Positions 53,142-63,010 of a stretch of DNA of 64,000 nucleotides are shown here, one piece after another. The notes beneath the pieces were generated by a model. That model ran no database searches. It was given only the letters and a program-made list of their open reading frames with translations, and was not told the DNA's origin. How positions within the stretch are numbered: position 1 is the first letter of the stretch; the number at the start of each line of letters is the position of its first letter. Both the position numbers and the translations under genes were made by a program. The DNA is from Peribacillus saganii (lineage in GTDB: Bacteria > Bacillota > Bacilli > Bacillales > DSM-1321), in assembly GCF_003429095.1 (NCBI RefSeq), contig NZ_QVTE01000055.1, forward strand, positions 1 through 64,000. The letters run 5' to 3'.

Positions 53142-54277
53142 TCATTTCGCTCATGGAGGATCAGCTCCAGCCTATACACCAGAAGAATGCTTATGCAGTT
53201 GTTGCCATAACAAAACATGGTGTGGAAATAGCCCGTAAGCTGCAAAAAGCATTTCAGGTGGTCGATCCTTATTATATGAGTAAGTTTGAAAAAGGGGACG
53301 AAAAAGAAAAAGGCATTCAGCTGTTCGAAGGCAGTGTCCGCCACCTCTTTCCGTCACTATTCCCGTTATATAAAGGTATTATTATTATTATTTCCCTTGG
53401 TGCGGTTGTGCGGATGATTGCTCCATTATTAAAGGATAAGAAAACGGACCCCGGGATCGTTGTCATTGACGATAAAGGTGAATTTGCGATATCGGTCCTT
53501 TCCGGCCATTTAGGCGGGGCCAACGAGCTTGCGAGGGAAGTGGCCGCTTCCCTTGGTGCTACGCCGATTATCACCACTGCTTCAGACGTCCAGAAAACTA
53601 TTCCCGTTGACCTGTTTGGCCAGCGCTTTGGCTGGAAGTGGGATTCGCCAGAAAAGCTGACGCCTGTGAGTGCATCGGTTGTTAATGAAGAGCATATAGC
53701 AATTGTCCAGGAATCAGGTGAAACAGAATGGTGGATTTATGATGCCCCTTTGCCTGAAAATATTAAAATCTATGATACGATTGAAAAAGCAATTGCCGCA
53801 GAACCTGATGCCGCCCTGGTCGTTACCCATCGAATTTTAACAAAGGAAGAGGGCGCCATATTGCGAAATGGGGTTTTGTTCCGCCCCAAAAATATCATTT
53901 TGGGAATTGGCTGCAACCGGGGAACGTCTGCAGATGAGATTGAAGAAGTAATAGAGGAAACGCTGGCGGAATTACAGTATTCTATCAAAAGTGTGAAAGG
54001 CATAGCAACCATCGCTTTAAAGAAGGATGAAGAAGGCTTGCTTTTTTTAATAAATAAATATGGCTGGGATTTTTCCTTTTATGAGCCTTCCGAGTTGAAC
54101 GGGGTTGACATTGAGAATCCTTCGGAAACGGTATATAAATATACTGGGGCATATGGTGTCAGCCAACCTGCTGCCATATTGGCCAGCGGGGCAAAGCAGC
54201 CGCTGCTGCCAAAGAAAAAATCAGGCAATGTTACCATTGCAGTTGCCCTGATCCCTCATGGGAGGAATGCAAAATGA
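53138..54277 (+). CDS. cbiG: Cobalt-precorrin-5A hydrolase CbiG
   Basis: Opens the delta-lactone of cobalt-precorrin-5A, releasing acetaldehyde. 379 residues in the usual N/middle/C parts: AVVAITKHGVEIARKL, SLGAVVRMIAPLLKDKKTDPGIVVIDDKGEFAISVLSGHLGGANELA (about 83-130, the core), and C-terminal LGIGCNRGTSADEIEEVIEETL ... YGVSQPAAILASG. TTG at 53138 lies 6 nt after GGGGTG; ATG 53153 lacks a ribosome site. Overlaps cbiA by 4 bp. Confidence 0.93.
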   Translation: MIISLMEDQLQPIHQKNAYAVVAITKHGVEIARKLQKAFQVVDPYYMSKFEKGDEKEKGIQLFEGSVRHLFPSLFPLYKGIIIIISLGAVVRMIAPLLKDKKTDPGIVVIDDKGEFAISVLSGHLGGANELAREVAASLGATPIITTASDVQKTIPVDLFGQRFGWKWDSPEKLTPVSASVVNEEHIAIVQESGETEWWIYDAPLPENIKIYDTIEKAIAAEPDAALVVTHRILTKEEGAILRNGVLFRPKNIILGIGCNRGTSADEIEEVIEETLAELQYSIKSVKGIATIALKKDEEGLLFLINKYGWDFSFYEPSELNGVDIENPSETVYKYTGAYGVSQPAAILASGAKQPLLPKKKSGNVTIAVALIPHGRNAK

Positions 54278-55662
54278 CAGACCGCAGAATCGTGATTGCC
54301 GGAACAGGGAGCGGCGTCGGCAAAACGACGGTAACTCTGGCCATTATGTCTGCACTTAAACAAAGGGGACTTTCTGTTCAGGGTTTTAAATGCGGCCCGG
54401 ATTATATTGATCCTTCTTATCACACTGCAGTTACCGGGCGGCCTTCAAGAAATTTGGACAGCTGGATGGCTGACACTGATTCCGTCCTTGAAATCTTTCA
54501 TAGGGGCAGCAGCACTGCAGACATATCGGTAATCGAAGGGGTTATGGGCTTCTTTGATGGAAAGGATCCTGCATCCAACATCGGTACAACCGCTGATATT
54601 AGCGTCATTACCAAAAGCCCTGTCATTCTGATTGTAAATTGTTCGAGCATGGCCAGAAGTGCTGCAGCCATTGTGAAGGGGTTTCAGGTTTTTTCAGCTG
54701 CTCCTAATATCGTCGGCGTTATTGCAAACCGTGTTGGAAGCGAAGGGCATTATAAAATTGTAAAAACGGCAATTGAACAAGAATGCGGAATCCCCGTGAT
54801 CGGATACTTAAAACGGGAACAGGATATTGAAATCCCTGAACGGCACTTAGGATTAATTCCCTCCATCGAAAGAGGGGAACTGAACGGATTTTTTGACAGG
54901 CTGGGTTCTTTGCTGGAGGAAACAGTAGATTTGGACTTATTACTTAAACTGTCCGAAGCAGCGTCCTTAAACAAGCCTTCCAAATCGATCTTTCCTGAAG
55001 CACAAGGGACAAAGGTGAGATTGGCAATTGCGAAGGATCAAGCATTTAATTTTTATTATCAAGAAAATCTGGAGCTTTTACAATCATATGGAGGCGAACT
55101 TGTATTTTTCTCACCATTGCATGGAGAAGTGCTCCCGAATGATATACAAGGTCTATATTTAGGCGGAGGATTTCCTGAAGAGTATGCGGCTGAACTTGCT
55201 GACCAGCAAGAGGTTAATCAGTCTATCAAGGAGGCAATCCTTAAAGGATTGCCAACACTTGCTGAATGCGGCGGCTATATGTACTTAACAGAATCGATAT
55301 CGACTACCGAAAACGAGAATTATTCGATGATTGGCATCATACCAGGTCGTGTTAAAATGCAGTCCAGGCTGGCAGCTCTTGGATACCGTACGATTAAAGG
55401 ACAACAAGAAAATTATTTGCTAATGGATGGGGAAGTGGCGAAAGGGCATGAATTCCACTACTCGAAGTACGAAGCATCGGAAGAAAGTCCTTTTGCATAT
55501 GAAACGAAAGGGATGCGGGGAAACAAAAAAGAAGGGTATACGAAGCACAATTTAATTGCAGGGTATACTCATCTTTATTTTCCATCTTGTCCGGCTCTAG
55601 TAACGAACTGGATTGCAAAATGTATAGAGTGGAAAGAGAAGCAAGAATCAATTTCGAGATAA
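54274..55662 (+). CDS. cbiA: Cobyrinate a,c-diamide synthase CbiA
   Basis: ATP- and glutamine-dependent amidation of the a and c carboxylates. 462 residues. N-terminal dethiobiotin-synthetase-like ATPase: AGTGSGVGKTTVTLAI (P-loop, about 8-23), KCGPDYIDPSYH, EGVMGFFDG. C-terminal class I glutamine amidotransferase: LYLGGGFPEEYAAEL and nucleophile Cys in AECGGYMYL (about 329-337), then GHEFHYSKYE. ATG overlaps the cbiG stop. Confidence 0.95.
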   Translation: MTDRRIVIAGTGSGVGKTTVTLAIMSALKQRGLSVQGFKCGPDYIDPSYHTAVTGRPSRNLDSWMADTDSVLEIFHRGSSTADISVIEGVMGFFDGKDPASNIGTTADISVITKSPVILIVNCSSMARSAAAIVKGFQVFSAAPNIVGVIANRVGSEGHYKIVKTAIEQECGIPVIGYLKREQDIEIPERHLGLIPSIERGELNGFFDRLGSLLEETVDLDLLLKLSEAASLNKPSKSIFPEAQGTKVRLAIAKDQAFNFYYQENLELLQSYGGELVFFSPLHGEVLPNDIQGLYLGGGFPEEYAAELADQQEVNQSIKEAILKGLPTLAECGGYMYLTESISTTENENYSMIGIIPGRVKMQSRLAALGYRTIKGQQENYLLMDGEVAKGHEFHYSKYEASEESPFAYETKGMRGNKKEGYTKHNLIAGYTHLYFPSCPALVTNWIAKCIEWKEKQESISR

Positions 55663-55675
55663 AGGGGGTATCGCC

Positions 55676-56440
55676 TTGCAAAAAGGAAAAGTATACCTTG
55701 TTGGAGCGGGACCAGGTGACCCGAAGCTCATTACAGTTTACGGAATGGAATGTATTCAAAAGGCGGATGTAATTACATATGATCGCCTTGTCAATTCGGA
55801 ATTATTGCAGCACGCCAAAGCAGGGGCAGAGCTGATCTTTTGCGGTAAACTTCCCGGGAAGCATGCTCTGATCCAGGAACAAATCAATCAGCTCCTGATA
55901 GATAAGGCCCTGGAGGGGAAGATTGTCACAAGGTTAAAAGGAGGCGATCCGTTTGTTTTTGGAAGGGGTGGAGAAGAAGCGGAAATCTTAAGGGAACAGG
56001 GGATTGAATTTGAAATTGTCCCTGGAATAACTGCAGGAGTTGCTGCACCAGCATATGCAGGGATTCCCGTTACCCACCGTGACCATGCCTCCTCTTTTGC
56101 AATTGTAACGGCGCATGGCAGGGCCCAAAAAGAGACTGATCATTTGAATTGGGATTCGTTGGCAAAAGGCATTGACACAATCGCTTTTTATATGGGAGTT
56201 GGCAATTTGCCATATATTTGCAGGAAGCTGATTGAAAACGGAAAATTACCGAATACCCCAGTTGCCATCATTCAATGGGGCACTACAAGCAGCCAAAAGA
56301 CAGTAACAGGCAATTTGAAAACTATCGAAGAGATAGCGAAAAATGAGAGAATTTCGCACCCGGCAATAATCCTTGTGGGTAAAGTAGTGACAATGAGAGA
56401 GAAAATTAATTGGTTTGAAGAACAATTGATTCCAGTTTGA
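55676..56440 (+). CDS. cobA: Uroporphyrinogen-III C-methyltransferase (CobA / CysG-A)
   Basis: 254 residues. Makes precorrin-2 from uroporphyrinogen III, the entry step of the pathway. VYLVGAGPGDPKLITVYGMECIQKADVITYDRLV, RLKGGDPFVFGRGGEEAEIL, VPGITAGVAAPAYAGIPVTHRD and AFYMGVGNLPYI are diagnostic. Only the SUMT domain is present; the CysG-B oxidase/chelatase part is absent. TTG start lies 6 nt after AAGGGGGT. Last gene of the operon here; cbiP, cbiB, btuR, cobU and cobS are not in this window. Confidence 0.95.
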   Translation: MQKGKVYLVGAGPGDPKLITVYGMECIQKADVITYDRLVNSELLQHAKAGAELIFCGKLPGKHALIQEQINQLLIDKALEGKIVTRLKGGDPFVFGRGGEEAEILREQGIEFEIVPGITAGVAAPAYAGIPVTHRDHASSFAIVTAHGRAQKETDHLNWDSLAKGIDTIAFYMGVGNLPYICRKLIENGKLPNTPVAIIQWGTTSSQKTVTGNLKTIEEIAKNERISHPAIILVGKVVTMREKINWFEEQLIPV

Positions 56441-56444
56441 TCAA

Positions 56445-56478
56445 AAAGAGCACATCCGCTGACGGCTGTGCTCTTTCT
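56445..56478 (+). terminator. Terminator of the cobalamin operon
   Basis: AAAGAGCACA (56445-56454) pairs with TGTGCTCTTT (56467-56476), 5 bp after the cobA stop. Confidence 0.85.
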
Positions 56479-56540
56479 GATTCAGACTAATAATTGAATT
56501 TAATAGTATGCGATCGAAATATAACTGATAGAAAATAATC

Positions 56541-57560
56541 TTATTGGACCTTCATATGCAAATCGCCTGTCTTAGCCCAGCCTGCCAGTTTAATAAGCAT
56601 GTATAATCCAAGAGTGATAGCAATCGGCAAGATGACTCCAACAGCGATATAAATTAAGAATCCTGAAATGCCTTGTGTCGCTAAGATATTAAGTGGAGCA
56701 ATTAATGAATTCAGCCCCAGCCCTGCAAGCTCATAGGAAACCTGGAAGTCAAATCCAATTGTAGCAATTGGGGCACAGATGACTGCTGCGACAAATGGCG
56801 GTATTACTAGTCTTGGATTTTTTATTAGATTTGGGAACTGTACCTTTGGTGTAATGAAGCATTGAGCCAGGAATCCGCCAAGGTCATTCTGGCGAAGGCT
56901 CATTGCAGTGAAACCTACGAATTGTACTGTGCATCCAATTAGAGCAGCTGCGCTTGAGACCGGATCCATTTGCAGGGCTATTGCCAGGGCTGCAGATGAA
57001 GCGGGAGTCATAAGCAAAATGCTCCAAACTAATGAAATGACCATTGACGCAATGATTGGCGAACCCTGAACGGAAGCAGTGATTTCTCCGCTAAGCCATT
57101 GCAGCATAGGCGTTGTAACAGCAGCCAATCCCACACCGGCAACACCGCCAACAAGTGTGGCAGCAGCTGGAATCGCAAACATGTCCAGCTTTGTTTTTCC
57201 AGTTAGCCTTTTTCCTACATAAGTAGCAATGGCAGCAGCAAGAACAGCACTGACCGGCTGGCCGGGGACAATGGTGAACAAGCCTTCAGCCGTTTGATTA
57301 ATCGCATTTCCGCCTACGGCAGCGGAAGCCATCGCACTATAAATAACTAGCGTATTACCGCCTAATTGATAAGCAATTCCTGCTCCTATTGCCGGAGCAA
57401 GCAGAACCTTTGCTGCAGACCCGATTTCAATAAAAGCTTCCCAGCCCAAAAATTTACCGAATGTTTCAAACAGCAGTCCAATTCCCAATGTAACCAGAAC
57501 AGCATTTGCTATCCCTGTAGAAGCTTTATACATTCGGTCGACAACGTATTTTTTATTCAT
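56541..57560 (-). CDS. PTS EIIC-like membrane protein (PTS_EIIC_2 family)
   Basis: 339 residues, about ten hydrophobic segments (GIANAVLVTLGIGLLFETFG, AALIGCTVQFVGFTAMSLRQND, GISGFLIYIAVGVILPIAITLGLYML). It matches the PTS_EIIC_2 / PfoR-like membrane family. No EIIA, EIIB or sugar-metabolic gene is beside it, so sugar transport is unproven. AGGAG is close to ATG and GGGTG is about 9 nt away. The minus-strand unit appears monocistronic. Confidence 0.8.
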   Translation of the reverse strand: MNKKYVVDRMYKASTGIANAVLVTLGIGLLFETFGKFLGWEAFIEIGSAAKVLLAPAIGAGIAYQLGGNTLVIYSAMASAAVGGNAINQTAEGLFTIVPGQPVSAVLAAAIATYVGKRLTGKTKLDMFAIPAAATLVGGVAGVGLAAVTTPMLQWLSGEITASVQGSPIIASMVISLVWSILLMTPASSAALAIALQMDPVSSAAALIGCTVQFVGFTAMSLRQNDLGGFLAQCFITPKVQFPNLIKNPRLVIPPFVAAVICAPIATIGFDFQVSYELAGLGLNSLIAPLNILATQGISGFLIYIAVGVILPIAITLGLYMLIKLAGWAKTGDLHMKVQ

Positions 57561-57855
57561 ATCTCCTGCACCCTTCTTTCAAAAACCTATGATCTGGTCT
57601 TAGTTGATTTTGTTATACTAACATAAGTTTTCTGAATATGTAAATAACTTTTTTAATTCTGATTAATTAAAAACGCTTACATTTTTAAGGGTGAAAGTTC
57701 TATGAAAATTATTCTTATAAAGATATTCGAATTTTATTAATAATGATGGAATAAAGTTCAGTGTTTGATAAGGAAAATTAGGCAAAACTTGCAGCCTTAT
57801 GAAGCGAAAGTTGTATTCAATAGCGAAACCGCTGTTAGCCAGATAATGAAAAAAT

Positions 57856-57884
57856 GCACTGGGAGATTCAATCCTCCAGTGCTC
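57856..57884 (-). terminator. Terminator overlapping the 3' end of the oxidase gene
   Basis: GCACTGG (57856-57862) pairs with CCAGTGC (57876-57882); on the minus strand a T6 run follows. The TGA stop of the oxidase gene lies in the loop. 57600-57855 holds no gene. Confidence 0.65.
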
Positions 57885-58989
57885 CTCTAACATCATAGTT
57901 ATTTAAATCAATTTCCAATTGCTGACCTAGGGCAAGCTTTGCGAGCTGTGAACCGATATAGGGGCCCATCGTCAGGCCGGACGCCCCTAAACCATTGGCA
58001 ACTAAAATCCCATTCCAGCCGGGCAGTGCACCAATGACAGGGAGGAATCCGGGAGTGAAGGGACGGAACCCGACTCTTGCCTCCTTAAAGGTTCCAGAGG
58101 CCAAACCAGGAGCCACCTCTATAGCTTTATTGATGACTTCCTGTAAGCCGCCGGCTGTTATCCGTGTATCATATCCTTCAAAATCATTTTCGTGAGTGGC
58201 CCCGACGACGATTCGTTCATTCTCGAAGGCAAGGAGATATTGGTCATGGGGAGGAATAACAACGGGCCAGGTATCTGTTTTGGCATCTGGAAGTTCGAGA
58301 TGGACTATTTGTGCTTTTTGGTAGCTTATATTAAATTGAAGGCTTAAGGGTAATAATAGCTCATTTGCCCAGGCACCAGCGCAGACAATCACAGTTTCTG
58401 CCATAAATAATTGATCTCCTGCTTTGACGCCAGTTACTGTATTTTCTTCAAAGAGAAGGGAGGCATCAGCTTGAATTAGCACGGCACCGTTTTTCTGGGC
58501 AGCGCGCAATAGCGAATCACGGAGAGCTCTGCCATCGACCCGGGCAGCACCGCTGATATGGACAGAAGAATAGCTGTCGGTGAGCGGGGGGAACAGCGAA
58601 TTTGTCTCACCCGGGGAAAGCCTGCTGACTGCGCCGATTTCCGGCGCATCTTGCTTTCGCAGTGAAGCGCGTTCTTCCATTTTCGTAAGCTTATCGGAAT
58701 CTTTATGTATACTAATGGCCCCTACTTTTGCGTAGCCAGTAGCAGTTTCTCCATCCTCTTTTAGCTCTTCAATTAAGCCGGGGTAAAACCGTGCTCCGGA
58801 TTTGGCCAGCTGATACCATGCTTTGTTTCGGCGCTGAGAAAGCCATGGGCAAACTATTCCCGCAGCTGCGTCGGTGGCCTGCCCCTTGTCTTTCCTGTCA
58901 ACGATGACTACCTCTGCGCCCCTTTTAGTTAGCTGGTAAGCCGTCGAAGCCCCAAGTATTCCTGCGCCAACAATAATAATTTTACTCAT
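57868..58989 (-). CDS. FAD-dependent amine/amino-acid oxidoreductase (DAO family)
   Basis: 373 residues. N-terminal dinucleotide-binding motif KIIIVGAGILGASTAYQLTKRGAEVVIVDRKD, then the DAO signature regions DAAAGIVCPW, GRALRDSLLRAAQKNGAVL, VIVCAGAWANELLLPL, and the C-terminal GFRPFTPGFLPVIGALPGWNGILVANGLGASGLTMGP. It could be a glycine/D-amino-acid oxidase or dehydrogenase; substrate unknown. Although thiC is in the window, it is not with thiamine genes, so ThiO is not claimed. Start at ATG 58989, 5 nt after AAGGATGG. Confidence 0.88.
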   Translation of the reverse strand: MSKIIIVGAGILGASTAYQLTKRGAEVVIVDRKDKGQATDAAAGIVCPWLSQRRNKAWYQLAKSGARFYPGLIEELKEDGETATGYAKVGAISIHKDSDKLTKMEERASLRKQDAPEIGAVSRLSPGETNSLFPPLTDSYSSVHISGAARVDGRALRDSLLRAAQKNGAVLIQADASLLFEENTVTGVKAGDQLFMAETVIVCAGAWANELLLPLSLQFNISYQKAQIVHLELPDAKTDTWPVVIPPHDQYLLAFENERIVVGATHENDFEGYDTRITAGGLQEVINKAIEVAPGLASGTFKEARVGFRPFTPGFLPVIGALPGWNGILVANGLGASGLTMGPYIGSQLAKLALGQQLEIDLNNYDVRGALED

Positions 58990-59198
58990 TTTTACCATCC
59001 TTTTTTATATACTTGAGCCATATTATTATACATATCCGATTTAATAGAAGTAAAACAAGAGCGTGATTTTAGCCAGAAGTAAATACTAACATCAAGAAAT
59101 TCTGATTTCCGGGTTAAAGTGAGACTAAGCAATGAAGTGCCATTTATTGGACATTTTATGGTATAATACCTGTTCAGATAGAAAAAGGGGATACTCAT

Positions 59199-60536
59199 AT
59201 GAAAAGCAGAACTTCAGTAATGATAAGCATAGTGCTTGCAATGTTGGTTGCATCAATTGACACGACGATTATGAATACAACGATGCCGATTATCGCAGAT
59301 GAACTGGGGAGATTCGACTTGTACGCCTGGTCGTTTGCATCCTATATGATTACGACTACCATTCTTTCGCCAGTGGCTGGCAGATTGTCTGACATTTTCG
59401 GCAGAAAAAGAGTTTTTGCATCAGGAATTATACTATTTTTGATCGGGTCACTTTTATGCGGAATTTCAGGAAGTATGGTTCAATTGGTCATTTTCCGCGC
59501 CATACAGGGAATTGGGGCCGGGTTCATGATGCCGTTTCCTGCGATTATCGCCGGAGACCTTTTCCCGATTGAGAAGAGAGGTAAGATACAGGCTTTGTTT
59601 TCCGCAATGTGGGGAATTTCAGCCATTATTGCCCCGATGCTGGGAGCATTTTTCGTTGAGTATATGACATGGAGATGGATCTTCTTTATTAATTTGCCTG
59701 TTTGTGTGATTGCTTTACTGACACTCATGCCTTATAAGGAAGATTATCAGCCAAAAAGGTCAAGTGTAGACTATATCGGGGCAATTCTTTTTGGAGCGGG
59801 CATCACATTCCTTCTCTTAGTAACCGTTGTAAAAGAGAATCAGCTTTTATACAGCTTCCTTGGATTAATATTAATAGCTGTCTTCTTTTTTTATGAAAGA
59901 AAACAAGAGTCACCAATCGTACCGCTTAGCATGTTTCAAAATAAAACGATTTCCTGGATTAATATTAATGGATTTATAGGGACAGCTGCCTTATTCGGCA
60001 CTTCCAGCTTTATTCCGCTGTTTCTGCAGGATATATCAGGGCTATCTGTTTTCCTGAGCGGTGTCGTCCTGCTTGGTATGTCTGCAGGATGGATGGCTGC
60101 TGCTGTTCCTGCCGGTAAATGGATCTTACAATACGGCTATCGGAAATTGCTGATGATAGGAAATGCTTTATTATTTATATCAGGGCTTTTACTGTGGATG
60201 CTGAATGAAAATCACAGCTATTGGTATGTATTTTTCATCATGGCAATCCAAGGATTGGCGTACGGTTTATTATCGACTGTTGGAGTAATTGGCAGCCAGC
60301 AGCTGGTGGGAGCTCATGAAAAAGGTATTTCCACTTCGTTCTTCATGTTTTGCCGCAACATGGGCACAGCTGTCGGAGTAACCATCATGGGAGCGTTATT
60401 AGCAGGCGGTGCAGATTTTATGGAAGGTATACACCATTTATTTCTATTTGGTTTCATCGGAAGTATTTTTGCTTTGATCACCTCTTTTTTTATTAAAAAT
60501 AATGATCCCAAAGCTTACACAGCTAAAAGTGAATAA
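59199..60536 (+). CDS. MFS drug-efflux transporter (DHA2/EmrB-QacA type)
   Basis: 445 residues. Motif C-like start VLAMLVASIDTTIMNTTMPIIADEL (D in helix 1), motif A GRLSDIFGRKRVF between helices 2 and 3, motif B RAIQGIGAGFMMP in helix 4. About 12-14 helices; shorter than the usual 14-helix QacA. The exported compound is unknown. AAGGGGA precedes ATG at 8 nt. Monocistronic. Confidence 0.9.
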   Translation: MKSRTSVMISIVLAMLVASIDTTIMNTTMPIIADELGRFDLYAWSFASYMITTTILSPVAGRLSDIFGRKRVFASGIILFLIGSLLCGISGSMVQLVIFRAIQGIGAGFMMPFPAIIAGDLFPIEKRGKIQALFSAMWGISAIIAPMLGAFFVEYMTWRWIFFINLPVCVIALLTLMPYKEDYQPKRSSVDYIGAILFGAGITFLLLVTVVKENQLLYSFLGLILIAVFFFYERKQESPIVPLSMFQNKTISWININGFIGTAALFGTSSFIPLFLQDISGLSVFLSGVVLLGMSAGWMAAAVPAGKWILQYGYRKLLMIGNALLFISGLLLWMLNENHSYWYVFFIMAIQGLAYGLLSTVGVIGSQQLVGAHEKGISTSFFMFCRNMGTAVGVTIMGALLAGGADFMEGIHHLFLFGFIGSIFALITSFFIKNNDPKAYTAKSE

Positions 60537-60716
60537 GCTTATATATAAAACTGCCACGATTTTTTATGTGCTAGATAAGTAACTTTTAGAAGTATAGATG
60601 TCTAACTCCAGCGCTGACCAGTGAGTTTTCTTTTCTCATGATTTGCCAGGCAGTTGATATATGATTCATTCATACATTGATCTTGTTAGCTTAGCAAATC
60701 TGGAGGAGGATAAACA
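60537..60716. other. Gap with a stub of the dispersed repeat
   Basis: 60597-60615 reads ATGTCTAACTCCAGCGCTG, the left edge of the CTAGCTCCAGCGCC-type repeat seen at 46030-46506, without the remainder. Confidence 0.4.
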
Positions 60717-60920
60717 ATGGGATACCAAGAGCTATACAATCAGTTTTTGTACCATTTAGGATGTTCAGAGGAATTTAAGAGATTGAAAGAGGCTTGTGCA
60801 GAGGATCCGAGGGCATATTTCAGTTATGGTGAAAAAGAAAGCGAGCATAAGGCAAGAGCATATCATTACCGAGCACTGCTTGCCCAGCAATTCCCTGGAC
60901 AAATTCCAATGGGCTTCTAA
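60717..60920 (+). CDS. Small hypothetical protein (67 aa)
   Basis: Not recognised. GYQELYNQFLYHLGCSEEFKR then AYFSYGEKESEHKARAYHYRALLAQQFPGQIPMGF; rich in Tyr, Glu and His, soluble, one Cys near residue 16. GGAGGAGG lies 6-7 nt before ATG, a strong signal for translation. Monocistronic. Confidence 0.75.
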   Translation: MGYQELYNQFLYHLGCSEEFKRLKEACAEDPRAYFSYGEKESEHKARAYHYRALLAQQFPGQIPMGF

Positions 60921-61273
60921 TTTCATATTAACAATTCCTAAACGATTTGTTCAGGAATTTCTTCTTCTCATTATGTGCTTATGTCATCGTTACCAAGCTC
61001 GCCTTTTTCGCTTGTTTTTTTCATATCCATTGAAGATAAAATAATGCCGGGAAAACAAATAACTTATAAAGGGGAGCCATTTCCGCTCCTCGCTTGCTTC
61101 TCCTACGATCCTACTCCTTGCTGCAAGCTTTTTTCTTTGGACGACAAACCATTGAAACTTTGAATTCAGCCACAATGAATATTGATATTGGAACAGGTCA
61201 GCCGGAATATTTCTGGCTGGCCTTTCTTTATGGTTGGACCTGTTAATTGACAGCTGGATTAGCTTGCAGAGAA
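60921..61273. other. Gap with terminator-like hairpin
   Basis: No gene. GGTCAGCC (61197-61204) pairs with GGCTGGCC (61216-61223), followed by TTTC. The ~60-codon ORFs here have no ribosome site. Confidence 0.45.
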
Positions 61274-61441
61274 GGAATGTTTCAATTTACTCGGCGAACC
61301 TATAAATTACTCGCTAAAGTCAAAGCTTTAATCGCCAAATATGGTCCTTTACTCGCCGGACTGAATGAAATACACGCTAAATGCTTTTTCATGAGAAAGC
61401 AGGATATTCATGAACCTGGACTTTTATGATTCTATCGCCAA
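61274..61441 (-). repeat. Second array of the 21-bp repeat, inverse orientation
   Basis: Read on the minus strand, eight units follow each other: 61421-61441, 61400-61420, 61379-61399, 61358-61378, 61337-61357, 61316-61336 (all 21 bp), 61296-61315 (20) and 61274-61295 (22). Best units are GGCGAGTAAAGGACCATATTT and GGCGATTAAAGCTTTGACTTT. Same consensus (GGCGAGTAAA ... TTT) and period as the array at 51220-51428, in the opposite direction. Confidence 0.82.
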
Positions 61442-61503
61442 TAACCGAATAGTTTTTGGTCAATAATGATAAAGGAAATACTAGCAGAATGCAGGTGGAC
61501 ATA

Positions 61504-62529
61504 ATGGAGAGAAACTATGCGATTGACTTGGTTAAATTTTTTGCAATATTTGCGGTGGTTGTTATTCATACATTTCCAGCAGATCATGAAATCGGTTATT
61601 TTAGTTTAGATAACTTATCAAGGTTCGCGGTTCCGTTTTTCTTTGCTGCTTCAGGCTATTTATTCGGCAGTAAGATTCAGAATAGCAGCCGCCAACAACA
61701 GTATTTATCAAAATATATGATGAAAATTCTGAAGCTCTATATTTATTGGTTTTTATTCTATTTCCTTTACGATATTCTCATGATGTATTTTGATGGACAT
61801 TTTCAGGCGGAATGGAATAAATACCGGGAGGAATTTACATTACTGAATTTAGTGTATTACGGAAGGGGAACCAGTGGTTATCAATTATGGTTTCTGCCTG
61901 CTTTAATGTGGAGCGTTTTAGCCATTTTTACGTTTTATAGATTAAAGATAATTCATTTCCTGTTCGTATCGAGCCTGACATTAAATATTATCGGGGTCTT
62001 CGGCCAGTCATATTCAGTGTTTTATCAGCTGGAAGTAGAAACGACACGGGATGCTTTGTTTTTTGGTCTTTTTTACACCACACTGGGCTTCATGTTTGCA
62101 ATTGGTATTCAAAAAGTTAGTCAGTTATCCTTGAAAATCATTTTATTACTGCTGATTGCTTTTTCGTTTTTACAACTGGGGGAGAGTTACCTTATAGATA
62201 AAATACTCGAAGGCAGCCACGGTGAATATTTTATCTCGACTATTTTCCTGACAACGGCGCTATTTCTCTTGGTCATGAAATGTGTGCATCTTGGCAAGGG
62301 ATGGCTAATCACAAAAATAGGAGGCAGGTCATTAGGAATATATGTGATTCATGTATTTTTCATCAATTTAGTAACGATTGCAAGAGAAAGCTTGGGATTG
62401 AATCATCTAATCGATAACCTTTTATGGAATATATCTATCGCGATTTTCATCTTTTTGGTTTCGTATATCGCATACCAGCTCCTTCAAAATGCCGAGCAAA
62501 CAATACAGCAAAAGTTTGCCGGAAAGTGA
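61504..62529 (+). CDS. Acyltransferase-3 family membrane protein
   Basis: 341 residues with about ten membrane helices. The family start is clear: RNYAIDLVKFFAIFAVVVIHTFP (about 3-25), with the conserved His in VVIHT, then RFAVPFFFAASGYLFGSKI and GYQLWFLPALMW. Members O-acetylate cell-wall or exported polymers; the acceptor is unknown. ATG at 61504 follows AGGTGG at 5 nt; the upstream in-frame start at 61456 would begin in the repeat flank. Confidence 0.88.
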   Translation: MERNYAIDLVKFFAIFAVVVIHTFPADHEIGYFSLDNLSRFAVPFFFAASGYLFGSKIQNSSRQQQYLSKYMMKILKLYIYWFLFYFLYDILMMYFDGHFQAEWNKYREEFTLLNLVYYGRGTSGYQLWFLPALMWSVLAIFTFYRLKIIHFLFVSSLTLNIIGVFGQSYSVFYQLEVETTRDALFFGLFYTTLGFMFAIGIQKVSQLSLKIILLLLIAFSFLQLGESYLIDKILEGSHGEYFISTIFLTTALFLLVMKCVHLGKGWLITKIGGRSLGIYVIHVFFINLVTIARESLGLNHLIDNLLWNISIAIFIFLVSYIAYQLLQNAEQTIQQKFAGK

Positions 62530-63010
62530 AGTCAGACTAATGATGTAGCAGCAATCAACCTAACGGTCAATATTCTATCGTTTTCAACTGGCGTATTTTG
62601 GGTTAAGAAAACAAGGGAGGCGATTTAAGCGGAAATGAATTTCTTTGAAATAGACCTTAAATTCAGGTTTAAAAACGAGGAGTTTGTTTAGACATACAAA
62701 TGTATTCAGTACCAAATAAAAACATTTTATTAATAACAAATGAAAAAATTATTCGGAAGAGGGGCTGAAATAGAGTATAAATATTTAAAAGTTCCTCGAA
62801 AGCTAACATACTAGCTGAAAAGATTCCTCTTAGAAAACGTATAAGAGGAATCTTTTTTATTCTTTAAAATGCTAGCGGTTTCATCAATTTTATATTAATT
62901 TTTATTAAAATTCGATAATGAAAGTGGACTGCTTGTCATAGTTATGTTTGTAAATAGATTTGAAAAATGTTTGATTTTTCAGTAGAAGGTATGAGGGGGA
63001 GGGGCCATCT
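62530..63010. other. Gap with a strong terminator
   Basis: 62818-62832 and 62842-62856 form a perfect 15-bp stem (AAAAGATTCCTCTTA) with T-run, about 290 bp after the acyltransferase gene. Between them an AAGGGAGG site is followed only by an 18-codon ORF (62636-62692). No gene. Confidence 0.6.

Noticed and set aside
57868-58989. ThiO glycine oxidase
   Set aside because: Fold fits, but it is 18 kb from thiC and not beside thiS/thiG; the general DAO-family call is safer.
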